Assembly (NCBI GenBank): GCA_000309075.1
Contig: CANJ01000044.1
Coordinates: forward strand, 1-37,154
Reading direction: 5' to 3'
Source of the DNA: Occidentia massiliensis
Lineage (GTDB): Bacteria; Pseudomonadota; Alphaproteobacteria; Rickettsiales; Rickettsiaceae
Length of the DNA: 37,154 nt
The notes under the pieces are model-generated. The model was not told where the DNA came from, ran no database searches, and worked only from the letters and a program-made list of their open reading frames with translations. Positions 1-8,964 of the stretch are shown one piece after another. The position numbers were made by a program, and so were the translations under genes. Each line of letters starts with the position of its first letter. Position 1 is the first letter of the stretch.

Positions 1-563
1 TTTATAGTATTGGTTAAATCATACTGAAAATTACAAGAAAGATTTAAACCCTTCTTCTGGGCAATTGGCTTAGCTTTAGCAATAATTTTATTTACTAACT
101 GTTTTGGATCAAATTTTTTTAGTGCTATAGGAGGTAATCCAGTATTATTACGTAAATTACTAACTATATTATTATAATAACTAAGCAATTCTTCAGTACA
201 ATTTACTATACTAGCTATATAGTTCTTTTTCTCAGGATTGTCCTCTATTTCATGAAGGGCTGTTACTAAGGCAAAAATCCCATTACAAGGTATCTTGAGG
301 TTATAAATTATATTTTGTATCAAATCTCTTCTAATTGACTCAGCTTCTTTCAATTTATTATTTGTTTCTTCTAATTCTGTTCTATACTTAATTATATCAG
401 CTACTGCCGTTGAATCAATTATGTTGTCCTCCTGATTAGATAGTTGTTTAGATATTGGCATTAATGTGACATATACTGGTGATAATCGAAGCTTCCAACT
501 TTTGTTGATAAGATTTTCAATATTGTTATTATCTTTTTGTTGATTTTTAATATTGGTTGTCAT
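1..563 (-). CDS. Sensor histidine kinase, N-terminal part (cut by window edge), degenerate phosphoacceptor
   Basis: The minus strand is open from an ATG at 561-563 to base 1, 187 codons, with no stop; the 3' end is outside the window. A purine-rich Shine-Dalgarno (AGAGGAA) sits just upstream of the ATG. The protein starts MTTNIKNQQKD, has a Glu/Lys-rich helix (YRTELEETNNKLKEAESIRR) and then a segment shaped like a HisKA dimerisation domain, with IYNLKIPCNGI aligning to the usual SHELRTPLNGI H-box. The phosphoacceptor His is replaced by Tyr in that alignment. The remainder (KKFDPKQLVNKIIAKAKPIAQKKGLNL) matches the linker into a HATPase domain. Histidine kinases of this kind are common cargo of Rickettsiales amplified genetic elements, which fits the Dam and replication-protein neighbours. 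As seen it may be a pseudokinase. Family call is moderately sure; activity is unknown. Confidence 0.6.
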   Translation of the reverse strand, partial: MTTNIKNQQKDNNNIENLINKSWKLRLSPVYVTLMPISKQLSNQEDNIIDSTAVADIIKYRTELEETNNKLKEAESIRRDLIQNIIYNLKIPCNGIFALVTALHEIEDNPEKKNYIASIVNCTEELLSYYNNIVSNLRNNTGLPPIALKKFDPKQLVNKIIAKAKPIAQKKGLNLSCNFQYDLTNTI

Positions 564-1071
564 AGCATTCCTCTGCTGTTTTTGGTTTAAAAATGGTAGC
601 CAGAGGTTATAAAGTTAAATTTTGTCGTTTAAGTTTAACCTCTGAGCTTAACCTACAGACGTTAGCTATAAAATAAAAAAGCTATAAAACTTATATTAAA
701 AGCTGTTTAGATAAAGAGCATGCCTAAAATATTCATTCATTACTTATTTTTGCTAAAAAATTAAGTTAATGACAATTTTGTTAGCATACACTTACTAAAC
801 ACTTTTTGTATTTTTACTACTCCTTATTCATACCTAGCGCCACAGGCACAGATATCACCACAACTTTCATAAGTACAGAGGATTTTTAAGCCTTTTTGAC
901 AGATTTTTATACAATATGACAAAGAGCTGCACAAAGGAGACAGCTAATTAAGAAATATAGTGCTTATTATAAAAAAGAAATAGAAAAAGCCTTATAAGTC
1001 AGCACTTTTACTGGCATTTAAGCTTATTTTATGATATAATTTTATTGTTTCTAGATTACTAAATAAGTCAT
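564..1071. other. Intergenic gap between histidine kinase and dam, no gene seen
   Basis: About 500 bases separate the divergent histidine kinase and methylase genes. I read all frames and found no coherent protein; only short peptides interrupted by stops remain. A TATAAT hexamer at 1035-1040 lies 31 bases before the dam start and could be a -10 box, but I do not see a good -35 at 16-18 bases. The region may hold decayed mobile-element sequence. Confidence 0.4.
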
Positions 1072-1866
1072 GTGTCAGTAGCGATTTTGTATACACCTCA
1101 ACCTTTCTTGCAATGGGTTGGCGGTAAAAGAAAAATTGTTGATCAATTAATCAAACATATTCCTTCAGGATTAAATAATTATTATGAACCATTCCTTGGT
1201 GGAGGGGCTTTATTTTTCCAAGTTAAACATATGTTTAATAAATGCTACCTATCTGATATTAATCTTGATTTAGTAACGTCTTACAATGCAGTGAAAAAGA
1301 ATCCAGAAGCAGTTAATAATTTGTTAGATTTATATAAGGAAAAACATTCAAAAGAACATTATTATCAAGTTAAAAGTAATGATAACAGTAATAATCCCAA
1401 TAATATTACTGCAAGATTTATCTATCTTAACAAATATGCATTTAAAGGTATTTATCGTATTGGTAAAGATGGCAAACCAACTCAAACTTTTTCCGGCAGA
1501 AACTACAGTAATATTGCTAATAGATTAAAACAGTGTAGTAGACTTTTAGCTGATACTTCTATTTGTGCTCTTGATTTTTCCTTTATTGAACCACAGGAAA
1601 ATGACTTTGTTTATTTTGATCCACCTTATCATTTATCTGGAGAGAAGTTTTATACCAGACTACCATTTGATGAACAAGAACAAATCAGGTTGAGAGACTT
1701 TGTTAAAGAACTAAATAGTAAAGGGGTTAAAATGATAATTTCTAATAGCAATACTGATTTTATCAGGAATTTATATCAAGACTTTAATATTAATACTATC
1801 AAGGTTATGTACTCTATGCCGCAACAAAGAAGAATTTCTGATGAAGTTCTGATTACAAATTATTAG
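1072..1866 (+). CDS. dam: DNA adenine methylase (Dam / D12 class N6-adenine methyltransferase)
   Basis: This 264-aa protein transfers a methyl group from S-adenosylmethionine to N6 of adenine in DNA, probably at GATC if it behaves like Dam. Visible motifs are the N-terminal FLQWVGGKRK (motif X), YYEPFLGGGALFF (motif I, SAM binding) and the catalytic DPPY at residues 183-186 within FVYFDPPYHLSGE. Length is normal for the D12/Dam family (about 260-280 aa), so it looks intact. The start is a GTG with no clear Shine-Dalgarno; an ATG two bases earlier is out of frame and hits a stop. Its stop overlaps tail-to-tail by three bases with the convergent replication gene at 1863-3527. Methylase plus DnaA_N-type protein plus histidine kinase is typical cargo of Rickettsiales integrative elements. 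Target specificity cannot be decided from sequence alone. Confidence 0.85.
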   Translation: MSVAILYTPQPFLQWVGGKRKIVDQLIKHIPSGLNNYYEPFLGGGALFFQVKHMFNKCYLSDINLDLVTSYNAVKKNPEAVNNLLDLYKEKHSKEHYYQVKSNDNSNNPNNITARFIYLNKYAFKGIYRIGKDGKPTQTFSGRNYSNIANRLKQCSRLLADTSICALDFSFIEPQENDFVYFDPPYHLSGEKFYTRLPFDEQEQIRLRDFVKELNSKGVKMIISNSNTDFIRNLYQDFNINTIKVMYSMPQQRRISDEVLITNY

Positions 1867-3527
1867 TACTCAAACTTAAGTAATTCAAAACTGAAACCTT
1901 GAGCTTTAAAAGCGTTTTCTAAATCTTCCATATGACGGTCTCGAACATAATAATCGTAAAAGGCTGATGTTGCTTTAAGAATTATTGTTTTGTTAGCAAT
2001 ATCTTTCTTGACTACTACCAATTTGCTTAATGTACCACTGTCAATATAGCTATTATATCTCTTAATCAAAAATTTTCTAACCTTATACCATACTGAACCT
2101 GGATCTAACTGTTTACTTAATTCAAGTAAATAAGCTTGATCAGTAGTATTATTCACTTGTTTCGCTGTTATAGGTTGTGGTATAACCTGTAACTGCTTAA
2201 CCTGATCTCCATACACACTTCGCACTTGCTGCAATATCTTAGTCTTGATATACTCTGATAGTGAAATATCCTTGAGTAATTTTAGTTGATACTGGTCTCC
2301 TGCCACTAAGCTAAATACACAAGAACTCAACAGCTGATAAGCAATATCAGTATCAAAAACACCAGCAATCTTACGCTTAAACTGAGCTTCTTTACTAGTA
2401 TCAGTGCTGTTTTCTATTTTTTCTAAAAATTGTTCCTTGAATTTACTCTCATTGCTAGACTTAAACTGGAAATTATTATTATTTGCTGTACTGGTTTCTC
2501 TAAGCTCATTAGCTAGGGCCTTAGCCATGTAAGTTAACACTACTTTCTTATGCCCAAAATGATGTTCTGGATATTGTTCTGCTAATTTTAATAGCAAACG
2601 GTTAATGAAATTTAAGTTAAATTCCCGACTTGACTTAACCTGTAGTAAATTGGCATCCTCTTGGTTGAGTGGATAAAAATCTGCTAATCTTTTCCTTCTG
2701 AACCAGCCTTTATTAGCAATCGTTGAACCAGTAGAGCAATTCGAGGATGATGTTGATTCAGCCTGCCTAGAAACTTTCTCTACCACATTTGTTACTATCG
2801 ATCCTAGCAACGATGCTCCATTGAAAGAATTAGCAGCAGATGTTCTAATTTCAAGATCTAAATCTGTTTTTGCTAATTGGCCTTCTTGTGTTTCTTGCTG
2901 TTGAAATTTTTTACCAATATCTGGGCCAATATTTTTTTCATCATTTTTTAATTCCTCAGATTCACTAGATCTAGATTTGTTAGATATATTTTTATTATTA
3001 TCTATATATAAGTAGTTGGCGAAATTTTTTTCAGGTTGACCTGAAATTTCTTTCGGGTTTACACGAAAATTTTTTCGTGTAAAGCTGAAATTTTTTTCGT
3101 TTTCGCCTAAAGATTTTTGATCATAAGGTTGAAAATCTCTCAGTAGTTTTATACAAGGAATATTACGGCACTTAAATCCATGTTTGATAACAGTTGCATT
3201 AAAAAGTTTAATAAATCCAGATTGTTCTAGTTCCACTAAACATTGTCTAACTCTGCGTTGGCAAACCCCTAAAGATTGTTCAAAAAAACAATAGCTTTCT
3301 TGTAATTCATCTATGCTGTTGTTGTAATAAATCTGTAGGCGAAATACAATTAATGATAAAAGTTGTTTAGTAGTTTTGCTGAAAACTTTACCATTATTAG
3401 AAGCTAGTTTACTCCATTCAGGTGGAGGAAAATTACCAACAAAATGATAGAAGATGGTAGTATTATTATCATCAATACTAACATTAACACTGGTAGGAGT
3501 AGAATAAGACCTGCATATATTCTGCAT
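1863..3527 (-). CDS. Replication-initiator-like protein with winged-helix N-terminus and DnaA_N-like C-terminus
   Basis: A 554-aa protein of the mobile element. Residues about 20-130 look like a winged-helix DNA-binding domain (FSKTTKQLLSLIVFRLQIYY, then LGVCQRRVRQCLVELEQSGF, the usual form of a recognition helix). Residues about 465-554 (SVWYKVRKFLIKRYN to KATSAFYDYYVRDRH) resemble the DnaA N-terminal domain, as in DnaA-like proteins of Rickettsia plasmids and integrative elements. No AAA+ Walker motifs are seen, so it is not a full DnaA. The middle is low-complexity and polar. Residues about 141-170 carry a near-heptad repeat (KNF/KEI/KNF) that results from an iteron-like DNA array in the gene. 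The ATG at 3525-3527 is set by a strong AGGAGG seven bases upstream. Role inferred: replication or copy control of the element. Confidence 0.7.
   Translation of the reverse strand: MQNICRSYSTPTSVNVSIDDNNTTIFYHFVGNFPPPEWSKLASNNGKVFSKTTKQLLSLIVFRLQIYYNNSIDELQESYCFFEQSLGVCQRRVRQCLVELEQSGFIKLFNATVIKHGFKCRNIPCIKLLRDFQPYDQKSLGENEKNFSFTRKNFRVNPKEISGQPEKNFANYLYIDNNKNISNKSRSSESEELKNDEKNIGPDIGKKFQQQETQEGQLAKTDLDLEIRTSAANSFNGASLLGSIVTNVVEKVSRQAESTSSSNCSTGSTIANKGWFRRKRLADFYPLNQEDANLLQVKSSREFNLNFINRLLLKLAEQYPEHHFGHKKVVLTYMAKALANELRETSTANNNNFQFKSSNESKFKEQFLEKIENSTDTSKEAQFKRKIAGVFDTDIAYQLLSSCVFSLVAGDQYQLKLLKDISLSEYIKTKILQQVRSVYGDQVKQLQVIPQPITAKQVNNTTDQAYLLELSKQLDPGSVWYKVRKFLIKRYNSYIDSGTLSKLVVVKKDIANKTIILKATSAFYDYYVRDRHMEDLENAFKAQGFSFELLKFEY
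3018..3107. repeat. Four tandem 22-bp iteron-like repeats with nested palindromes, inside the initiator-like gene
   Basis: Units begin at 3021, 3043, 3065 and 3087, exactly 22 bp apart. Each starts GAAATTTTTTTC or a one- to two-base variant and then has a more variable half. Two near-perfect palindromes overlap them: TTTCAGGT-TG-ACCTGAAA at 3029-3046 and TTTACACGAAAA-TT-TTTTCGTGTAAA at 3058-3083. An outer inverted pair GGCGAAA (3018-3024) and TTTCGCC (3101-3107) brackets the block. Degenerate further units may follow at 3109 and 3131. The flank at about 2935-3015 is extremely AT-rich, and GATC sites lie at 2800, 2855, 2968 and 3119. Spacing and layout match plasmid iterons beside a DNA-unwinding element. 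Function as an origin or autoregulatory operator is inferred. Confidence 0.65.
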
Positions 3528-3530
3528 AAA

Positions 3531-3540
3531 CCTTCCTCCT
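3531..3540 (-). promoter_or_regulatory. Strong Shine-Dalgarno of the replication gene
   Basis: The minus strand reads AGGAGGAAGG; AGGAGG is seven bases before the ATG at 3525-3527. It is far stronger than most ribosome binding sites in this window and fixes the start. Confidence 0.75.
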
Positions 3541-3665
3541 AAATATTAGATACAGAAGGGGTTTTAAAGCAATCATTGCTTCTATTTATCAAATCACAAC
3601 CAGCATATATACAGCATAAAGAATCCTTAGGGAAATTATCAAGACACAGAGGCTTTGAGTTATAA

Positions 3666-3742
<77 letters not shown>

Positions 3743-3873
3743 GGAATAATATCTAAATTAGTAGTATTGTAGTTATTTTTTTATAGAAAGCAACACAAAA
3801 CTTGCTTGTTTGTATTGTCTTTATAGAACAATTTTGATAATAGTAAAAAAAAATAATAAGTGACAGAAACAAT

Positions 3874-4221
3874 ATGAAGGTTGAAAATATCAGTACGAAA
3901 AGAAGTTATGAAACTGAAAAAACTGAAGGAAAAGATTTTTCCAAGAAAATAAAAATTATTAATGATGATTTTTCTGAGTTGCTAAATTTAAACTCAGATA
4001 GGTACTTAGAATATGTTAAATATATAGAGAAAGTATTTGAATTTTTGGAATTAACAGATTTTGATAATATGTCAAACACTCCAGATTTAGCAAAAATATG
4101 GCAAGATGAAATATTAATGCTTTTAGAATTAGAGGAACGTTGGGGTGATATATTAGAAATTATAGAAAAAGATATGGAAACTAGCAACAAAGAAACAAGT
4201 AATATTATTGGAGACTGCTAA
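3874..4221 (+). CDS. Small acidic hypothetical protein (115 aa)
   Basis: I do not recognise this protein. It starts at ATG 3874 with only a weak upstream purine stretch. The first 30 residues are basic and polar, with KR and KKIK clusters separated by 13 residues (a loose bipartite nuclear-signal shape). The rest is acidic, Leu/Glu-rich and predicted helical (YVKYIEKVFEFLELTDF, LMLLELEERWGDILEIIEKD). There are no signal peptide or membrane segments. A similar basic N-terminus occurs on the 465-aa protein at 28484, so this could be a small effector, but that is only a resemblance. The antisense reading frame over the same DNA is Ser/Ile-rich and looks like a shadow. Confidence 0.45.
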   Translation: MKVENISTKRSYETEKTEGKDFSKKIKIINDDFSELLNLNSDRYLEYVKYIEKVFEFLELTDFDNMSNTPDLAKIWQDEILMLLELEERWGDILEIIEKDMETSNKETSNIIGDC

Positions 4222-4385
4222 TTTACTAGTCTGTTAGTATTAATGAAGATATATACATTCTGATATACTACCAATAGATAACAATTAATGGTAATTTTTT
4301 ACTTCAGCAAAATATTATCTTAATAATTTTTTAGCAATTTTAAAATTCATATTATTTAGTTATTATTTTATATTATTAGTGTTAG

Positions 4386-5102
4386 CTAATGATTTTTTAA
4401 GTAACTTTGAAATTTATTAAATGGTAATTCTTCTAGTTGTCCTGGTTTCATTATTCCTAACTTAAATGGACCATAAGAAGTTCGAATTAATTGACAAACT
4501 TGTAAACCAAGGTAACTTGCAATATTTCGAACTTCTCTATTTTTCCCTTCATGCAGGATAATTTTAAACCAACAATTTATAGCATTAACTTTTAAATTTT
4601 GAATTAAGCATGGTTTATATTTTATATTATTAACAATAATACCCTGTTCAACTAGCTTAATTTTTTCTTGTTGTAACTTGCCGTAAGTTTTAACTTTATA
4701 AGTTCTCTGGATTGCATTTTTAGGGTGTTCAAAATATTGAGAAATTAGAGAAGAGTTAGTTAACAATAACAATCCCTCACTGTTGAGATCTAATCTACCA
4801 ACTGAAATTACACGTGGCATTGATTTTGGTAAATTAGCAAAAACAGTAGGACGATGTTGTGGGTCATGATGGCTTGTAATTAAACCTCTAGGCTTATAAT
4901 AGATCCACAGCCTAGCAGTGGTAGAACTCAAAATTAAACTATTATATATTCTTACTATATTAGTTTTGTTAACCTTTGTTGCTGGATCTGTAACAACATC
5001 ACCATCAACTTTAACTACTCCTTGAAAAATCAGTTTTTCTGCTTGTCTTCTTGAGCAATAACCAGTGTTACTAATAAATTTTGCAATTCTGACTTTTTGC
5101 AT
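4386..5102 (-). CDS. rluB: RluB/RsuA-family rRNA pseudouridine synthase
   Basis: Converts a uridine in ribosomal RNA to pseudouridine; RluB acts on 23S rRNA (U2605 in E. coli numbering) and RsuA on 16S rRNA. The protein opens with an S4 RNA-binding domain (RIAKFISNTGYCSRRQAEKLI to VKVDGDVV) and has the catalytic signature GRLDLNSEGLLLLTN, whose Asp is the nucleophile, and a C-terminal EGKNREVRN motif typical of the family. I start it at the ATG at 5100-5102 (MQKVRIAKF), where the S4 domain begins; the frame is open ten codons further up. It overlaps the end of the upstream amidotransferase by about 32 bases, so the two are probably translated from one message. RluB rather than RsuA or RluE is my preference. 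Confidence 0.85.
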   Translation of the reverse strand: MQKVRIAKFISNTGYCSRRQAEKLIFQGVVKVDGDVVTDPATKVNKTNIVRIYNSLILSSTTARLWIYYKPRGLITSHHDPQHRPTVFANLPKSMPRVISVGRLDLNSEGLLLLTNSSLISQYFEHPKNAIQRTYKVKTYGKLQQEKIKLVEQGIIVNNIKYKPCLIQNLKVNAINCWFKIILHEGKNREVRNIASYLGLQVCQLIRTSYGPFKLGIMKPGQLEELPFNKFQSYLKNH

Positions 5103-5868
5103 TTTTTCTATAATTAATTGCGGCATCAACAAGACATATAAATAAATTACTATCTAATGATTCATTAACTACAAACTCAGGATGCCATTGTACCCCTACT
5201 ACAAAATCATGTGTAGTTAATTCTATAGCTTCAATAATACCATCAGAAGCTGTAGCTGATATGATAAGATCTTTACCTAACTTATTAACTGCTTGGTGAT
5301 GTGATGAATTAACATTGATATTTTTTATTTCTTGATTATTAACTATCCCCTTCATAACTATGTCTATAAGCTTGGTATTATCCTTAACAATAATACTATG
5401 CTCTATCTTGTTTGATGGAGAACTTGCATGATTTATAGCATTAGGAATAAAGGTTTCAATATCTTGAATTAGTGTCCCACCCTGCACAACATTGATAACC
5501 TGCATACCATTACATATTCCTAATATAGGCATATTCATCCTTAATGCATTTTCTACAAGCTCAAGCTCAAATTCAGCTCTTGTAGTATGAGGAATATATA
5601 ATTTTTCTTCTGAAATAACATCTTCATAGTAGAATTTAGGATGAATATCAACTCTACTACCAGTAACAACAAGCCCATCGATGATAGATAAAATATCTAA
5701 AATTTGATCATTATATACTGGTAACATCAGAGGTATAGCTCCAGCATTTTTAACATTATTAATATAGTTTAACCTCAATGCACACCATGTACCTGTAGAA
5801 TAAAAACATTTTTCAGAATTATTCTGCACATCCATAGTAATACCTATTATAGGCTTCTTTCTCATCAT
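5071..5868 (-). CDS. Class I glutamine amidotransferase, peptidase C26 / PuuD-like gamma-glutamyl hydrolase
   Basis: A free-standing GATase1-fold enzyme that hydrolyses a gamma-glutamyl amide. The nucleophile Cys lies in GICNGMQVINVVQGG (C122 counted from the upstream TTG) and the His/Glu pair in VQWHPEF (H232, E234), completing the triad. The N-terminal PIIGITMD and TGTWCALRLNYINNVKNAGAIPLMLP are typical of the PuuD/peptidase C26 group (gamma-glutamyl-GABA hydrolase). The frame opens at a TTG (5875-5877) but I prefer the first ATG at 5866-5868. A good minus-strand promoter lies about 30 bases upstream. The substrate in an intracellular parasite is unclear; loss of polyamine catabolism would make a true PuuD role odd. 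Family is sure, substrate is not. Confidence 0.82.
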   Translation of the reverse strand: MMRKKPIIGITMDVQNNSEKCFYSTGTWCALRLNYINNVKNAGAIPLMLPVYNDQILDILSIIDGLVVTGSRVDIHPKFYYEDVISEEKLYIPHTTRAEFELELVENALRMNMPILGICNGMQVINVVQGGTLIQDIETFIPNAINHASSPSNKIEHSIIVKDNTKLIDIVMKGIVNNQEIKNINVNSSHHQAVNKLGKDLIISATASDGIIEAIELTTHDFVVGVQWHPEFVVNESLDSNLFICLVDAAINYRKNAKSQNCKIY

Positions 5869-5896
5869 TTTTTTCAATAAAAACTTAGTAAACTAT

Positions 5897-5925
5897 ACTA
5901 TAATACATTATACATTATTTGTAAA
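5897..5925 (-). promoter_or_regulatory. Sigma70-type promoter for amidotransferase-rluB
   Basis: On the minus strand TTTACA (5920-5925) and TATAGT (5897-5902) are separated by 17 bases, each one base from consensus. Transcription would begin close to 5890, giving a leader of about 20 bases. Confidence 0.5.
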
Positions 5926-5939
5926 ATGGAGTGAATTAA

Positions 5940-8600
5940 TCATATTGCTCCATGACAATGCTTGAATTTTTTTCCTGATTTACAAGGACATGGCTGGTTA
6001 CGTGCTACTTTACCCCATGTCTTAGGGTTGCTTAATACAAAATCTTTAGATGTTAAAGCTACATTTACCTGGCTATTGTGGTTTAAGGTAAATGATTGGT
6101 TATTTAAATTATTTAGATCATCAGGTAAATGAGTTAAATTGATATATAAACGAGCAACTCTTTGTACAAAAAGATATTTAAAGTTTAAAAGCATGTATTC
6201 AAATAAACTAAAGGCTTCTCTTTGATATTCAATTAAAGGATCTTTTTGTCCATATGCTCTTAAGGATATTCCTTGCCTTAAATGATCTAGAGTATGTAAA
6301 TGTTCTTTCCAGGTTTGATCTAAAGTTTTTATAAAGATATACTTAATAGTATGATTCATAACATCAGCAGAATAATTTTGCTCTTTTTTCTTATAAGTAT
6401 TAAAAGCAGTATCAGTGAAATATTTAATAATCTCTCCACTAGTCTTACCCTTAATGGATTCAACTGAAGGTTCAAAATTAAATATATGCTGATATTCCTT
6501 AATCAATCCAGAAATATTCCAGTCTTCTTCACAAGATTCTTCAGGAATAAAGTTGTGAACAGTTTCTTCAATTAACTGTTCTGTAATATTATATAATATT
6601 ATATTTATATCAGTAGAATTAATTACTTCATCACGTTGTTCATATATGACTCTTCTTTGATCATTTGTTACATTATCATATTTTAACAAATTTTTTCTAA
6701 TCTCATAATTCTGTAATTCGATTTTTCGTTGCGCTCTTTCTAATGACTTACTAATTAAGGGGTGATAAATTGCTTCACCATTTTTTAACCCCATGGTTCT
6801 TAAAATTCCTGAAATTCTATCAGATGCAAAGATACGCATTAAATCATCTTCTAGTGACAAAAAGAATTTCGTATATCCAGGATCACCTTGCCTACCACAA
6901 CGTCCTCGTAGTTGATTATCTATTCTTCGACTTTCATGTCTTTCAGTACCAATAACAAAAAGTCCTCCAGCTTGAATTACTTTCTCCTTTTCCTTTTCTA
7001 TTTCAATTTTAATTCTTTCTGCTTTTTTTAAATAATCATCTTCAGTAATGTTAGAACGGTCAATTTGTTTTACTAGCATCTCAGCATTACCACCTAACAT
7101 TATATCTGTTCCACGCCCCGCCATATTTGTAGCTATGGTAATTGCTTTAAACCTTCCAGCTTGAGCAATAATAAAAGCTTCTTGTTCATGATATTTGGCA
7201 TTTAAAACTTTATGCGGAAGGTTATGCGCAGTTAATAATTTTGATAATTCTTCAGACTTTTCAATACTAACAGTACCAATAAGTACAGGTTGCCCTTTAT
7301 TATAACATGTAGCAACTAACCTAATTATAGCATCATATTTATCTTTTTTAGTACTATATATTTCATCATCAAAATCTATCCTTCTTACAGGGTTATGAGT
7401 AGGAACTGATATAACATCTAAGTTATATATCTCTTTTAGTTCTGTAGCTTCAGTCATTGCTGTTCCCGTCATTCCAGATAATTTTTCATACATTCTGAAA
7501 TAGTTTTGAAAAGTTATTGAAGCTAATGTTTGATTCTCATTTTGAATGGCTACTCCTTCTTTTGCTTCCAAAGCTTGATGTAATCCTTCTGAATATCTTC
7601 TACTATTCATAATTCTACCAGTAAATTCATCAATAATTACAACTTTGCCATCTTGTACTAAATAATCGATATCACGACTAAAAAGAGTATGAGCTTTTAA
7701 AGATTGGTTAATATAATGAATAAGCTGCATATTTTCAAGATCATATAAGCTTCCACCTGGAGCAATTAAATTTACCTGTCTAAGAAGTGCCTCAATTTTA
7801 TTAATTCCTAATTCAGTAAGGTTAACGCTACGCAATTTCTCATCCTTTTCAAAATCTTCTTTCGACAGCTTAGAAACTAATTTATCTATTAATAAATACA
7901 AATCTGTATTGTCATCTACTGCTTTTGAAATAATAAGGGGATTTCTTGCTTCATCAACAAGAATTGAATCTATTTCATCAACAATAGCATAATAGAGCCC
8001 TCTTTGAACTTTTGATTCAGTGCTAAATTGCATATTATCTCTTAAAAAATCAAAACCAAGCTCGTTGTTTGTAACATAAGTTATATCAGCATTATAAGCT
8101 TGCTTTCTACTATCTTCATCTGCAGTACTAGTAATACAACCTACCTCTAAACCAAGAAACTTGTGTATAGTTCCCATCCACTCAGAATCTCTCTTTGCTA
8201 AGTAATCATTTACAGTAACAATATGCACACCTTTGCCTACAAGTGCATTTAAATATGATGGTAAAGTTGCTACAAGTGTTTTACCTTCTCCTGTACGCAT
8301 TTCAGCAATTTTACCTTGATGTAATAATAATCCTCCTTGCAGCTGCTCATCATAATGTCTTATCCCTATAACTCTTCTAGCAGCTTCTCGAACTACAGCA
8401 AAAGCTTCGTATTGTATGTTATCAATAGTATCACCTTGATTTAAACGTTGTTTGAATTCTTGAGTTTTATTTTGTAATATGTTATTATCAAGCTTAACTA
8501 AGTCTTTTTCAAAAGCATTGATTTGTTGTATTTTTGATTTTAGCTGCTCAATTACTCTATCATTTGCAGTTTTAAAGATATTTTTTATGATTTTAAACAT
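5940..8600 (-). CDS. secA: Protein translocase subunit SecA
   Basis: The ATPase motor that drives preproteins through SecYEG across the inner membrane. At 886 aa it is a full-length alphaproteobacterial SecA. Visible in order are the Walker A motif MRTGEGKT (GEGKT about 104-108), the nucleotide-binding VDEID with [14 protein letters not shown], the preprotein cross-linking and helical regions, the second RecA-like domain with [13 protein letters not shown] and [22 protein letters not shown], and the C-terminal zinc/SecB-binding motif [14 protein letters not shown] (C-x-C-x8-C-H). The frame opens at a TTG, but the next codon is ATG (8598-8600), which I take as start. It stands alone, with a candidate promoter about 110 bases upstream. 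Confidence 0.98.
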   Translation of the reverse strand: MFKIIKNIFKTANDRVIEQLKSKIQQINAFEKDLVKLDNNILQNKTQEFKQRLNQGDTIDNIQYEAFAVVREAARRVIGIRHYDEQLQGGLLLHQGKIAEMRTGEGKTLVATLPSYLNALVGKGVHIVTVNDYLAKRDSEWMGTIHKFLGLEVGCITSTADEDSRKQAYNADITYVTNNELGFDFLRDNMQFSTESKVQRGLYYAIVDEIDSILVDEARNPLIISKAVDDNTDLYLLIDKLVSKLSKEDFEKDEKLRSVNLTELGINKIEALLRQVNLIAPGGSLYDLENMQLIHYINQSLKAHTLFSRDIDYLVQDGKVVIIDEFTGRIMNSRRYSEGLHQALEAKEGVAIQNENQTLASITFQNYFRMYEKLSGMTGTAMTEATELKEIYNLDVISVPTHNPVRRIDFDDEIYSTKKDKYDAIIRLVATCYNKGQPVLIGTVSIEKSEELSKLLTAHNLPHKVLNAKYHEQEAFIIAQAGRFKAITIATNMAGRGTDIMLGGNAEMLVKQIDRSNITEDDYLKKAERIKIEIEKEKEKVIQAGGLFVIGTERHESRRIDNQLRGRCGRQGDPGYTKFFLSLEDDLMRIFASDRISGILRTMGLKNGEAIYHPLISKSLERAQRKIELQNYEIRKNLLKYDNVTNDQRRVIYEQRDEVINSTDINIILYNITEQLIEETVHNFIPEESCEEDWNISGLIKEYQHIFNFEPSVESIKGKTSGEIIKYFTDTAFNTYKKKEQNYSADVMNHTIKYIFIKTLDQTWKEHLHTLDHLRQGISLRAYGQKDPLIEYQREAFSLFEYMLLNFKYLFVQRVARLYINLTHLPDDLNNLNNQSFTLNHNSQVNVALTSKDFVLSNPKTWGKVARNQPCPCKSGKKFKHCHGAI

Positions 8601-8964
8601 CAATTTCTTGTCAATTTTAAGATTTATATTAGTAACGTGATTATAAATTTCTATATTAATTTATACTTTATGTACTATATTGTATTAATGGTAACATTAA
8701 CTTATTGTATAATACATACATACATTTCTGCTTGCAAGAATTGTTTCAAAGTTGCTATATTAACATCATATATGTAAGTTTGACTCTTTGATTGATTCTT
8801 AACAACCATTTGTATATATAGTAATATATATTAAATATAAATAATATGTATATTTTCTAAGCTTCTCAACAGAATTATCAATAATTTAGTTGACTGAGAT
8901 AGTTTTAGTCTTTAAAGATGTATATATGAATAATATAAAAAATTTTCTAAAAATTTTAGGTTTT
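8601..8964. other. Divergent intergenic region between secA and the parvulin gene
   Basis: No gene is seen in these 360 bases. The sequence is very AT-rich and holds the candidate secA promoter at 8709-8737. The frame of the downstream parvulin gene is open from a TTG at 8890, but that stretch precedes the signal peptide and is probably untranslated. Confidence 0.5.
8709..8737 (-). promoter_or_regulatory. Candidate secA promoter
   Basis: Minus strand TTGCAA (8732-8737) and TATTAT (8709-8714) with a 17-base spacer, about 110 bases before the secA ATG. In such AT-rich DNA this could be chance. Confidence 0.35.

Noticed and set aside
3018..3107. CRISPR array
   Set aside because: The 22-bp units are contiguous without unique spacers and lie inside an intact coding frame; no cas genes in the window.
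3906..4190. 94-codon minus-strand frame antisense to the small gene at 3874
   Set aside because: Ser/Ile/Phe-rich shadow without ribosome site; the plus-strand frame has the more protein-like composition.
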